In this document: piece after piece, positions 33,747 through 42,481 of the stretch
Layout of the letters: each line of letters begins with the position of its first letter
Numbering within the stretch: the first letter of the stretch is position 1
Assembly: GCA_041389725.1 (NCBI GenBank)
Contig: JAWKRG010000009.1
Location: 62,001 to 126,000, forward strand
DNA length: 64,000 nucleotides
Reading direction: 5' to 3'
From: Polyangiaceae bacterium
GTDB lineage: Bacteria; Myxococcota_A; Polyangia; Polyangiales; Polyangiaceae
Program-made: the position numbers and the translations under genes
The notes under the pieces: generated by a model
What the model was told of the DNA's origin: nothing
What the model saw: the letters and a program-made list of their open reading frames with translations, nothing else
Databases searched by the model: none

Positions 33747-35092
33747 CTCACCCGACCGACGAGTGGGACGACGGCACGACCCGCTTGGCGAATGGTGCCG
33801 AACTGCATCAGATCTCTGTGACCAGCGCGGTGGTGGAGGTGCTCAAGGGCAGCGAGCTGATAGCGCGCGTGCCAATCGATGCTGCAGGCTGTGTCGTGGG
33901 GACGGCTCGGGACTGTGATCTGCGCCTCGCGGACGACCTCGTGTCGCGACGCCACCTGCACTTGCGCGCCGAAGAGCACGGAGTGCGGATCAGGGATTTG
34001 GAAAGCCGCAACGGCACGTTCATCGCAGGGATGCAGATTCGCGACGTGGTCGTCGGCAAAGACACGACGGTCTTGCTCGGAGATAGCGTGCTGGCGCTTC
34101 GCCTGGCGCACACCGGCATCGAGCTGCCAGTGTCGCCGCGTCGAAGTTTCGGGCGGGCGATTGGGCACAGCACGGCTATGCGCCACGTCTTTGCCGTCTT
34201 GGAACGAGCGGCGGAGCGGGACGTGACCGTCTTGCTCGAGGGCGACTCGGGCACGGGGAAGGATGTACTGGCAGTTTCCCTGCACGAGCAGAGCGCCCGC
34301 CGAGATGGCCCCTTCGTCGTGGTCGATTGCGGCGCCCTGCCGGCCAACCTCATAGAGTCCGAGTTGTTTGGCCATGAAAAAGGCGCCTTCACTGGTGCGA
34401 ACACACTGCGGCAGGGCGCCTTCGAGCTGGCCGACGGCGGCACGGTTTTCCTGGACGAGGTCGGCGAGCTGCCCCTCGAGTTGCAGCCGAAACTATTGCG
34501 CGCGTTGGAGAATCGGTCCTTCCGGCGCGTAGGCGGCGCTCGTGAAGTGCAAGTCGACGTGCGGATGATTGCCGCAACCAATCGCGGGCTTTCGGAGAGC
34601 GTGCGCCAAGGCGAATTCAGGAGTGACTTGTACTACCGTCTGGCGGTGGTGAAGGTGCACGTGCCGCGTCTGCAGGACCGACCTGAAGACATCGAACCAC
34701 TGGCACAGATGTTTCAACAAAAGGTGGCGCCCGACGCTGGCGAACTTCCCCGGGAACTACTGCAGTTACTGGAGAGCTACGCTTGGCCGGGCAACGCACG
34801 GGAGCTCAGGAACGTCATCGAACGGTTCGCGACGGTTGGCTACACGGATCCGCGCCTGTTGTTTGGGGATGCTCCGGGCGCCGCGAGCGATGCCTCTGAT
34901 GCGCTGTGGTCGCGTCTATCCGGGTTGCCCTACCATGAAGCGAAGCAGCAGTTAGTCGACCGCTTTCATCAAGAGGTCCTACCCAAGGTCGTGGAGCAAG
35001 CTGGGTCCATCACCGCCGCCGCCGAGCGCCTGGGTCTGCCTCGTTCCAGCCTTCACCGCATGCTGAAGAAGCTGCAGGGCGACGACGACTGA
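33743..35092 (+). CDS. FHA-domain sigma-54-dependent transcriptional activator
   Basis: This 449-residue activator has an FHA domain at ~25-115 (C-D-L-R-L, S-R-R-H, S-R-N-G-T-F), which binds phosphothreonine. The AAA+ domain (~135-375) has G-D-S-G-T-G-K-D, G-A-F-T-G-A (sigma-54 contact) and V-F-L-D-E-V-G-E-L. A Fis-type helix-turn-helix closes it (I-T-A-A-A-E-R-L-G-L-P-R-S-S-L-H). There is no receiver domain, so control is expected from a Ser/Thr kinase rather than a histidine kinase. TTG 33743, preceded by AGGGGG, overlaps the upstream stop; longer versions of the frame are antisense or shadow. A Ser/Thr kinase gene follows 80 bp later. Confidence 0.9.
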   Translation: MTHPTDEWDDGTTRLANGAELHQISVTSAVVEVLKGSELIARVPIDAAGCVVGTARDCDLRLADDLVSRRHLHLRAEEHGVRIRDLESRNGTFIAGMQIRDVVVGKDTTVLLGDSVLALRLAHTGIELPVSPRRSFGRAIGHSTAMRHVFAVLERAAERDVTVLLEGDSGTGKDVLAVSLHEQSARRDGPFVVVDCGALPANLIESELFGHEKGAFTGANTLRQGAFELADGGTVFLDEVGELPLELQPKLLRALENRSFRRVGGAREVQVDVRMIAATNRGLSESVRQGEFRSDLYYRLAVVKVHVPRLQDRPEDIEPLAQMFQQKVAPDAGELPRELLQLLESYAWPGNARELRNVIERFATVGYTDPRLLFGDAPGAASDASDALWSRLSGLPYHEAKQQLVDRFHQEVLPKVVEQAGSITAAAERLGLPRSSLHRMLKKLQGDDD

Positions 35093-35133
35093 GCGGGAAG
35101 TTGCGCTCGTAAACATTTGGAGTCACAGCCCAA

Positions 35134-35163
35134 TTGTCTGCGTGTGCCACCGGCTGCTAGGCT
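35134..35163 (+). promoter_or_regulatory. sigma-70-type promoter of the Ser/Thr kinase gene
   Basis: TTGTCT (35134-35139), 18 bp, TAGGCT (35158-35163), then 9 nt to GTG 35173, which would be at or close to the 5' end of the mRNA. Confidence 0.4.
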
Positions 35164-35172
35164 TGAGCTGGT

Positions 35173-36621
35173 GTGAGCGATTCGTCTCCCAACTCGGTTT
35201 CCGAGTCTCTGCCGGCTGCCACAGAGGGGAAGCCCCCACGCAAGGTCGGTCGCTATCGCGTCATGTTTCCAGTCGCCTCCGGGGGCATGGGAACCGTCTA
35301 TGCGGCGCGTTTGGAAAGCGGTCAGGGCGTAGAGCGCTCGGTGGCTGTGAAGGTGCTGCACTCGCGGGCTGCCAATCGTGAGGAGTTGGAGGCCTTCTTC
35401 AACGAAGCACGGATCACCGCGCGCCTTGCGCACCCAAACGTAGTCGGGACGTTGGAGCTGGGAGAGTTCGAAGGCCGCCCCTTCATCGTGATGGACTTGG
35501 TGAAGGGCGTTTCTCTCCGCGACTTGTTGCGCAAACTCAGCAACGAAGGCGAAAAGCTATCCCCCGGAGTAGTGGCGTGGATCATCGCACGGGCCGCGGC
35601 AGGGCTGCACGCCGCTCACGAGTTGACGGATACGTCCGGAACGCCGCTCCAATTGGTGCATCGGGATATCTCCCCCGACAACATCATGTTGGGCTACGAC
35701 GGCAGCGTTCGCCTGACGGACTTCGGAATCGCCAAACTTTCCACCTCGGAACAAACGCGAGAGGGCGTGCTCAAGGGGAAGTTCAGCTACATGTCACCAG
35801 AGCAGGTCGCCGCGGAATCCCTCGACCGCCGTTCGGACATTTTTTCCCTGGGGGTGGTGATGTGGGAGGCGATTGCGTGCCGTCGCCTGTTTCGAGCGGG
35901 ATCCCCGCGAGACACGGTCGCCAAGATCTTGGCGGGTCGTGTCGGGGACCCCGCGGCTGGGCGTTCAGATGTGCCGGCGTCCCTCGTCGAGGCGACCCTG
36001 CGCTGTTTGCGCCCGAACGTCGAGGACCGCTTTCAAACCGCACGCGAGCTGGAGCTGTCCCTGCGCGAAGTGCTGCGCGACTTGCGCCCCGCCGTGGACG
36101 ATTCCGACTTGTCTCGATTGGTGACGAGCAAGTTCGAAAAGAAGCGGGCTGATTTCGAGGACCGCCTGCGGCGAGGCGAAGTAGCCAGTGCAGAGCCAGG
36201 CGGCGAGGTGGCGGCTGCCGAGGAGGAAGGGTCGCGCAGCACCATCGGCGTTGAGCTGCATACGGGCTCTCGCCGCCGCCGCCGTGGCCGTTTGCTCATG
36301 CTTGCAGCGTTGAGTCTGATTGCCGTTTCCGCTGCGAGCTTCTGGTTCTGGCAACAGCGTGCGGCGGAACCAACTGCGGCCGTGCCGTCGGAGTCTGCCA
36401 AGTCCGCGTCTACCGCCGCGGCCGCTCCCGCTGTCGCCGTGTCGAGCCCCGCGATGAAAGCTTCCGCGACATCCCCTGACCCGGTCCCGAGTGCGCCGTC
36501 GGCCGCGCCGTCCAATGCTGCGCCCGACGTGCGCAAGGCAGAGCCTCGTGTGCGCCCCCGTCCCACCGCTCAACCGAAACCGACGCCGAAGCCCAAAGAC
36601 CTGATGTTCGAGAAGCTCTGA
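35173..36621 (+). CDS. Ser/Thr protein kinase, single-pass membrane
   Basis: This 482-residue kinase has its catalytic domain at ~25-300: A-S-G-G-M-G-T-V-Y, V-A-V-K-V-L, H-R-D-I-S-P-D-N, D-F-G-I-A-K and M-S-P-E-Q. The catalytic loop has Ser where most Hanks kinases have Lys (H-R-D-I-S-P rather than H-R-D-L-K-P); Asp and Asn are intact. After an acidic linker comes one transmembrane helix (~375-395) and a short Pro/Ala/Lys periplasmic tail. It stands directly behind an FHA activator gene and is a prime candidate for its kinase. Confidence 0.9.
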   Translation: MSDSSPNSVSESLPAATEGKPPRKVGRYRVMFPVASGGMGTVYAARLESGQGVERSVAVKVLHSRAANREELEAFFNEARITARLAHPNVVGTLELGEFEGRPFIVMDLVKGVSLRDLLRKLSNEGEKLSPGVVAWIIARAAAGLHAAHELTDTSGTPLQLVHRDISPDNIMLGYDGSVRLTDFGIAKLSTSEQTREGVLKGKFSYMSPEQVAAESLDRRSDIFSLGVVMWEAIACRRLFRAGSPRDTVAKILAGRVGDPAAGRSDVPASLVEATLRCLRPNVEDRFQTARELELSLREVLRDLRPAVDDSDLSRLVTSKFEKKRADFEDRLRRGEVASAEPGGEVAAAEEEGSRSTIGVELHTGSRRRRRGRLLMLAALSLIAVSAASFWFWQQRAAEPTAAVPSESAKSASTAAAAPAVAVSSPAMKASATSPDPVPSAPSAAPSNAAPDVRKAEPRVRPRPTAQPKPTPKPKDLMFEKL

Positions 36622-36680
36622 GGGCCAGCGGCGCTTGGCGGCGTGGCCCGGTGTTGCTCTGCGCCGACGGCGCGAGCGAC

Positions 36681-36719
36681 AGTGGGCGCGCTGGCCTGCT
36701 TCAGCCATGCGCGCCCACT
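36681..36719. terminator. hairpin between convergent genes
   Basis: AGTGGGCGCG (36681-36690) pairs perfectly with CGCGCCCACT (36710-36719), with an inner TGGC/GCCA pairing. It lies between the convergent kinase and peroxiredoxin genes and could stop both transcripts. There is no T-run. Confidence 0.5.
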
Positions 36720-36738
36720 CTCGTGCCCGCTTCGCGTT

Positions 36739-37401
36739 TTAGAGCTTGCGCTTCGAGAAGTACCAGTCGGTGACCGCAAGCGCCTTGTCTTTGACGCGTT
36801 CGCTTGCGCCTTGCGTCGTTGTTGGGGGCGGGACGATTACCGCGTCGCCTTTGCGCCAGTTGGCGGGACACGCAACTGCGTGCTCGTCTACCGTCTGCAG
36901 GGCATCGACGACGCGCAAGATCTCGTCGAAGTTCCTCCCGACGTTGAGAGGATAGTAGATCATCGCGCGCAATTTGCGCGCGGGGTCGATGAAGAACACG
37001 GCTCGTACGGCAGCCGTGTCCGAACTTGCTTCGTGGATCATGCCGAAGGCGTGTGCGACCTTCATGTCCAGATCGGCGATGATCGGGAATTCGATGTCGA
37101 CGTCGAACTTCTCCTTGATGTTCCGCACCCACGCGATGTGGCTGTAGATGCTGTCGATGGAGTTCCCGAGCAGCGATACGCCGCGCGCGTCGAGTTCGTT
37201 TTTCAGCTTGGCGAATGCCATGAACTCGGTCGTGCACACCGGAGTGAAATCCGCCGGATGCGAAAACAGAATCACCCATCGCCCCTTGGCCCAGGTGGAA
37301 AGCGTGATCTCTCCGTGGGTCGTTTTTGCCGTGAAATCAGGTACGGGGCCGTTCAACTGGAGCATGGGTTGTTGAGTCAGGGTGCCGTTTGAATCTGTCA
37401 T
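36739..37401 (-). CDS. 1-Cys-type (Prx6) peroxiredoxin
   Basis: This 220-residue thiol peroxidase reduces hydrogen peroxide and alkyl hydroperoxides. It has P-A-D-F-T-P-V-C-T-T-E with peroxidatic Cys56, the conserved H-I-A-W, and a long C-terminal domain typical of the Prx6 group (Y-P-L-N-V-G-R-N-F-D-E-I-L-R-V-V-D-A-L-Q). A second Cys in A-V-A-C-P-A-N-W could be resolving. ATG 37401 has GGGAG at proper distance; the frame is open 16 codons upstream, but that part is not family-like. It is convergent with the Ser/Thr kinase. Confidence 0.93.
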   Translation of the reverse strand: MTDSNGTLTQQPMLQLNGPVPDFTAKTTHGEITLSTWAKGRWVILFSHPADFTPVCTTEFMAFAKLKNELDARGVSLLGNSIDSIYSHIAWVRNIKEKFDVDIEFPIIADLDMKVAHAFGMIHEASSDTAAVRAVFFIDPARKLRAMIYYPLNVGRNFDEILRVVDALQTVDEHAVACPANWRKGDAVIVPPPTTTQGASERVKDKALAVTDWYFSKRKL

Positions 37402-37521
37402 GATGATCTCCCTGAACGACAGAGTGCGCAGCGGCAACCCGCCCCGCAATTCAGTAATAGCTATGGCCCGATAGGTTGGGCGCGGACGTCATTCAGGTCG
37501 GCGACGCACGGATGAATCGAA

Positions 37522-37541
37522 CCGTCGCCTTGAAGCGACGG
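37522..37541. other. short perfect hairpin in the Prx/lipoprotein divergent region
   Basis: CCGTCGC (37522-37528), loop CTTGAA, GCGACGG (37535-37541). It sits between divergent genes, so it is unlikely to be a terminator. It could be an operator or an mRNA leader structure. Confidence 0.35.
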
Positions 37542-37591
37542 CCGACCCGCCACTACTCGAGGAAGCCGTTGCTTCGCGCGGCTGAGGTAGC

Positions 37592-37606
37592 GGCATGTAG
37601 GTTGCA
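37592..37606 (+). promoter_or_regulatory. sigma-54-like -24/-12 element
   Basis: GGCATG-TAGG-TTGCA; GG to GC spacing is 12. The C (37605) is followed by 13 nt and then ATG 37619. No Shine-Dalgarno precedes the ATG. Confidence 0.6.
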
Positions 37607-37618
37607 GTGGCGGTTGGC

Positions 37619-39163
37619 ATGACACATCCCACTCCCTGTACTCGCTCGCTGTCGCGCATTGCACCGCTGCTCGCTGCGTTGACCCTGTCCGCTTGCGGCG
37701 GCACCGACTCCGCTGCGCCGACCGAAAAGGCCATCTATGCGGCGGCGGTGACCTCCTTCGCCCAGTCCGACGGCTACAATCACTTCTTGAGTCTGGAAGC
37801 CGAGAGCTTCCAGGCGAGTCAGAGCGGTAGCACCGGCGACAGCTGGCGGATAGCAAGCTCCAAGGCGGGCTTTTCTGGGAGCGGCTACGTAGAGGCGGGC
37901 CCAGACAACGGCACGAACCAGGGCTACACACTACAGAACGGGACCACGCTCACGTTCAACGCAAGCTTCGTCGCGAGTGGAAACCACTATGCGTGGCTTC
38001 GGAGCGCAGCCTGCGGCACAGGTAACGACAGCGTGCACCTGGGCATCGATGGCGTCGCCGCAGTGAAACGTTGGACGACGGATTCGTCGTGTGCGTGGAC
38101 CTGGTCGATGCAGCAAGTGTCGATTCCATCGATTGGCGAGCATTCGATCGAGATCCTGATGGCTGAAGACGGTTTCAGGCTGGACAAGATCGTTCTCACG
38201 ACGAATTCCAAGTGGGCGCCGGCGGGTCTGGGCCCGGACGAGAGTGCGGTGCCGGACGTTCCGGTCAAGTTCCACCCCGGTCACTACGTGGCAATGGTGA
38301 AGTCCAACGACACCGCGGACGTGGTCGATTCGCTGCGCCCGGGCGTGCAGGGCGTGCAGATTCGCTACACCTGGCGCGAACTCGAACCAAGCCAAGGCAA
38401 CTACGACTTCAGTCGCCTTCAAGCAGACGTCGACCTGGTTTCGAGCCACGGCGCAACTTTGATCGCGTTGGTAGAAGACAAAAGCTTCAACGCCGAGGTG
38501 CCGACGCCCGCGTATCTGTCCGGCCTCACCAAGCCTACTTCCAAGGGGGGCTGGACGGCACTTCGCTGGCACCCGACGGTGGTGCAGCGCTTTGGTGCGC
38601 TGCTAGCGAAGATCGGTGAACGCTTCGACGAGCACGCAGGACTCGAAGGCGTCGCCATCCAGGAGACGGCGCTCGGATTCACCAACGCCACCTTGGACGC
38701 CAACGGTTACACGCCCGAAAAGTACCGCGACGCGCTGATCGATGTGTTGTCCACGGCGAAGGCGGCGGCCCCGCACTCACAGGTGTTCTGGTACATGAAC
38801 TTCCTTTCACGACACCAGGGCTACCTGGCCGATGTGGCGAGTGCCGTGGCACCCCTCGGCGTGACGATGGGCGGCCCGGACATTCTTCCTGAGAGTGCCA
38901 GCTTGAACAAGCACGTGTACCCGCTGTACTCGCAATTCGCGGGCAAGATGAACCTGTTCTGCTCCGCCCAGTTCGACAGCTACGAGCACGTCAAGAGCGC
39001 GACTGGGAAGTTCTACACGCCTACGGAGATCTTCCAGTTCGCTCGCGACGATCTCCACGTGCGCTACGTGCTGTGGAATCGCAAGACCTGGACTACACCG
39101 GCGAACTCCTACAACTGGTACGACGCCGTGCCCGTGATGGCGCAGAATCCGACGTTCAACTAA
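37619..39163 (+). CDS. CBM-like plus glycosidase-like barrel lipoprotein
   Basis: This 514-residue lipoprotein (L-S-A-C, Cys24) has no Gly-rich linker. Residues ~45-200 look like a galactose-binding/CBM6-35 jelly roll (L-E-A-E-S-F, G-Y-V-E-A-G-P-D, F-R-L-D-K-I-V-L). The last ~290 residues are a close paralogue of the barrel domain at 29.9-31.0 kb (H-P-G-H-Y, W-R-E-L-E-P, A-I-Q-E-T-A-L-G, F-D-S-Y-E-H, W-N-R-K). The two candidate catalytic Glu are conserved between copies. An in-frame GTG at 37607 lies inside the promoter and is rejected. The substrate is unknown. Confidence 0.75.
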   Translation: MTHPTPCTRSLSRIAPLLAALTLSACGGTDSAAPTEKAIYAAAVTSFAQSDGYNHFLSLEAESFQASQSGSTGDSWRIASSKAGFSGSGYVEAGPDNGTNQGYTLQNGTTLTFNASFVASGNHYAWLRSAACGTGNDSVHLGIDGVAAVKRWTTDSSCAWTWSMQQVSIPSIGEHSIEILMAEDGFRLDKIVLTTNSKWAPAGLGPDESAVPDVPVKFHPGHYVAMVKSNDTADVVDSLRPGVQGVQIRYTWRELEPSQGNYDFSRLQADVDLVSSHGATLIALVEDKSFNAEVPTPAYLSGLTKPTSKGGWTALRWHPTVVQRFGALLAKIGERFDEHAGLEGVAIQETALGFTNATLDANGYTPEKYRDALIDVLSTAKAAAPHSQVFWYMNFLSRHQGYLADVASAVAPLGVTMGGPDILPESASLNKHVYPLYSQFAGKMNLFCSAQFDSYEHVKSATGKFYTPTEIFQFARDDLHVRYVLWNRKTWTTPANSYNWYDAVPVMAQNPTFN

Positions 39164-39349
39164 AGCTTCGCACGGTAAGACTCGGCGGGGCTGCCCTGCG
39201 CGCGGTGAGCGGCGACTCCAGCACACTGTCACACACGCAACCACACTCGCGACCGTTGGAAACCTCACTCGGGTGTCGCTGTCAGAGCGCAGCGAGCGCA
39301 GGAGTTGCGCGGCGTTCTCGGCGATCGCGTTCTACGCCGCACAGGAAAT

Positions 39350-39364
39350 GGGCTAGGCCTTGTT
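39350..39364 (+). promoter_or_regulatory. weak sigma-54-like element
   Basis: GGGCTA-GGCC-TTGTT with the 12-bp GG to G spacing, but T replaces the -12 C. It lies 11 nt before ATG 39375. Less certain than the other elements. Confidence 0.3.
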
Positions 39365-39374
39365 TCAGCCTGCC

Positions 39375-40842
39375 ATGTCGAGCTTGCGACGCACGCCGCC
39401 CAAGAGGCGCGGAGGCACGAAGCCCAAGCTGAAGAACTTGTTCGTGATTGCCTTGGGTCCGGTCTGCGCCATCGTGACCGGGTGCACCCTGTTGAACTCC
39501 ACGGACGACATCGCCAGTGGTGCACCGGTGGTAACGGACGGTGGCGCCGATGCCAATCAGGATTCCGCTGTCGAGGCGGCAGCGTGTGGTTCGGGGACGA
39601 CGGATTGCTTGGGGACATGTGTCGACACGTCATCGTCATTGGATCACTGCGGCGGATGTGACAAGCCCTGCGCACTCAGGGGTAGCAAGATGGTCTGCGC
39701 GGCGGGGCAATGTCAGTTCGATTCATGTCTTCCCGACTTCGACGACTGCAACGGGTCGCAGAAGGACGGCTGCGAAGCAAACCTGCCCGCAGACGCCAAG
39801 AACTGCGGGGCGTGTGGCAAGGTGTGTCCGGTCGGCGCTGCCAACACCCTAGCCGTGTGTCAGGGGTCCAAGTGTGATGTGGCTTGTTCACCCGGCTGGC
39901 TCGACTGCGGGGGCGCCGCCGACGGTTGCGAAACCGATGGTAGCCAGGATTCGAAGAACTGCGGAACCTGCGGTCACGATTGCCTGGCAGGGAGCTGCCA
40001 AGCTGGTGTTTGCCAGCCCTTCATTCTTGCCACTGGCCAGTCCGACGTTACCGGTCTGATCGCGGATGGCAACACGGTGTACTGGTCCTACGGCGGGTCC
40101 GGTGCCGGCGGCGTGAGACAAGCGCCAGCAAATGGCAGCGGCACGCCTTCGAGTCTGACCACCACGCTGACGAAGCCCGGCCGGTTGGCGCTCGATTCGA
40201 CCAACGTCTACGCGGCAGCGGTCGACAGCGGTCTCGGCGCCGTCCTGAAGATTTTCCGCGCTGACGGCACGGTCGATGTGCTCGCGGAGATGGCGGGAGC
40301 CGCTCGGCCCCCCGCACCCACATACGACCAGGGATACGTCTACTTCGTGGACAGCGGCCGGACTTGGGGCGACCTCGAATATCGCCACGTTTCCGAACTT
40401 CAGCTTCAACACCTTGGTAGTCGCAGAGGGCTACGTTTTCGCGAACGGCAAGGGCACTGAGATCTGGAAGGCCCAGACCAAGTCGAACGCAACTGCCGAG
40501 CTGATTTCCCCCGCTGGCCCGGTGATTTGGGATTTCAGGGTCGCCAACGGCACCGCGTACTACATCGACTTGAACGGAGAATTGAGATCGATTCCCGCGA
40601 TCGGCGGAAGTTCCAGCCTGATCGCGAAGGTGAGCTCGAGCGCGGCAAGTGCCCAGTTGCTGCTCGACGGCAGCGACGCCATCGTCAGCGTTCCCTTCGC
40701 GACGATTCTTGCTCGCGTGAAGCTGGACGGGTCGCAGACCACGACGCTGGCGACCGCGCAGGCTCAGCTGCTGACGGATGGCGGCAAGGCGATCTACTGG
40801 GCCGAGTACATCAGGGGCAACATCGTCGGTCTGGCCAAGTGA
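39375..40842 (+). pseudogene. Cys-module and propeller lipoprotein, interrupted by a frameshift
   Basis: The first part (ATG 39375) encodes a lipoprotein (V-T-G-C signal), three C-x2-C-x3-C modules like those of the 14.9-kb protein, and the start of a beta-propeller (V-Y-W-S-Y-G-G, N-V-Y-A-A-A-V). That frame becomes unrelated after about 40365 and stops at 40460. The propeller continues in the +1 frame (T-S-N-I-A-T-F-P-N-F, V-A-E-G-Y-V-F-A-N-G) to 40842. Removing one G from the GGGG at ~40363-40366 restores a single ~488-residue protein. This may be a sequencing error, a phase-variable tract or true inactivation. The propeller resembles that of the lipoprotein at 42.5-43.6 kb. Confidence 0.75.
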
Positions 40843-40889
40843 TCACCGGGATTTCCTGGCTTCCACGCCCCTGTCCCTCGACAGCGTCC

Positions 40890-42455
40890 ATGGCCCCAGC
40901 TGATACTGGGTTTGCCGTGAATCGGGACCTCGCAGCGCCCAGCGCCCTCTCATTGGATCTTCTGCCCGAGGCGCTCATCGTTTTGGGCGAGGGTGAGATC
41001 CTGTTGGTGAACGCGCGCACCGCTCGGCTGTTGAAGTGGAGCGCCGAAGAGTTGGAGGGCAGGGACCCTCGGGAGGTCTTCGCCCCGGGCGAACTGGAGC
41101 GCCTCGAGGAACTCGACCGGCAGCAGCAGCAAGGCTGGGAACCGCCGGAGACTCTTCGCCTGCGGCTGCGTGCACGCGATGGCACGGAGGTCCCGGTGGA
41201 TGTGCGCTTCTCCCGGGATCAGTCGCGCCTCGTGCTCTGCGCTCGCGACTTCACCGAGGCGTCTCGCGCAGAGAAGCTGATGCGCGATCTGGCGGCAGTG
41301 GCCGCTCGGTTGAGCTCGACCGGCGACGTGGTTGGACTCTTGCGCGCCTGCGAGCCCTTCTTCGTCGAGCTGGGATGGACCGTTGCGTACAGCAGTGTCG
41401 ACGACACGTCGACGATCCCACGCTACGTTTGTGGGCCGCCGGCTGATCCGATCGCGGAGTACGGTCGGTCCTTGATCGGCAAGCGACTTCCGCCTGAGGC
41501 GTCACCGATCGCGGCAGAAGTAGTGCGGCGGCGCCAGCCCGTGTTCCTGGACGATCTGCCGAGTTCCGGACCCGCGCGGATTCAGGACGCCCGAGCACTG
41601 GATGATCGCATGCGCGTGGCACAAGTTCGCCGCAGTGCCTGGTGCCCGATCTGGGTCGAAGGACAGATCGTTGCGTTGCTTTCCGCTGCTGGGCGAGACC
41701 TCACGGATCACGATTTCGTCGCGCTGCAGCTGATGGCGGCTCAGTTGGGGGCTACGGCGCGCACGGCGACGCTGCAACGCGAGCGCATCCATCGCGAGCG
41801 GTTGGCAGCCATGGGCGAAGTGACCGCCGTTCTGGCGCACGAGATTCGCAACCCCCTGGCAGTGATTGCCAATGCGTCTGCCGTACTTCGTCGAGTAACG
41901 GCCCCCGTTGCTGCTGCGGCCGCTCCCCTGGACATGGTGGACGAAGAGATCCAGCGCCTCAAGACGTTGATGTCTGACGTGCTGGATTTCGCTCGGCCCA
42001 CGCCACCCGAAGCAGAGGCCGTCGGTGTGCGGCAACTCATCGAAGACGCTGTCGCCTCTGTGCGGTTCGAGCCGGCGGCGACGGATTGTCAGTGGGACAT
42101 CGCGGTTGCGGACAGCGTCCCTGCGATCAGCGGGCAACGGCCGATACTGCAGCGCATATTCGCGAATCTGATGGCCAATGCCTGTCGCCACGTACCCAGG
42201 GGCGGGAAGGTGGTCGTACGTGCCACGGGCTCGGACCACGGAGTGCGGGTAACGGTGTTCAATGAAGGCGCTCCCGTGCCGGACGAAGCGCGTCCTCACG
42301 TGTTCGAGCCCTTCTTCACCACGCGCCAAGAGGGCACGGGACTCGGCCTTTTCGTCGTGCATCGTTCGGTGCAACTGCTGGGCGGCAGCGTCGTATTGGA
42401 CCCGCGAACCGATGGGGTCCAGTTCAATGTCGAACTGCCGTCGCCGTCCGCATAG
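40890..42455 (+). CDS. PAS-GAF sensor histidine kinase
   Basis: This 521-residue soluble kinase has a PAS domain (~20-125; E-A-L-I-V-L-G-E-G-E-I), a GAF-like domain (~140-290), then HisKA with H-E-I-R-N-P-L-A-V (His phospho-acceptor) and a HATPase (N-L-M-A-N-A-C-R-H, E-G-T-G-L-G-L-F). There is no transmembrane helix and no receiver. The ATG at 40890 is the first plausible start; GTG 40918 is an alternative. No response-regulator gene is adjacent, so it is an orphan kinase. The open frame upstream of 40890 is a shadow of the propeller gene. Confidence 0.88.
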   Translation: MAPADTGFAVNRDLAAPSALSLDLLPEALIVLGEGEILLVNARTARLLKWSAEELEGRDPREVFAPGELERLEELDRQQQQGWEPPETLRLRLRARDGTEVPVDVRFSRDQSRLVLCARDFTEASRAEKLMRDLAAVAARLSSTGDVVGLLRACEPFFVELGWTVAYSSVDDTSTIPRYVCGPPADPIAEYGRSLIGKRLPPEASPIAAEVVRRRQPVFLDDLPSSGPARIQDARALDDRMRVAQVRRSAWCPIWVEGQIVALLSAAGRDLTDHDFVALQLMAAQLGATARTATLQRERIHRERLAAMGEVTAVLAHEIRNPLAVIANASAVLRRVTAPVAAAAAPLDMVDEEIQRLKTLMSDVLDFARPTPPEAEAVGVRQLIEDAVASVRFEPAATDCQWDIAVADSVPAISGQRPILQRIFANLMANACRHVPRGGKVVVRATGSDHGVRVTVFNEGAPVPDEARPHVFEPFFTTRQEGTGLGLFVVHRSVQLLGGSVVLDPRTDGVQFNVELPSPSA

Positions 42456-42481
42456 GTGCCGCCGGTCGATCGTGCACTTCG

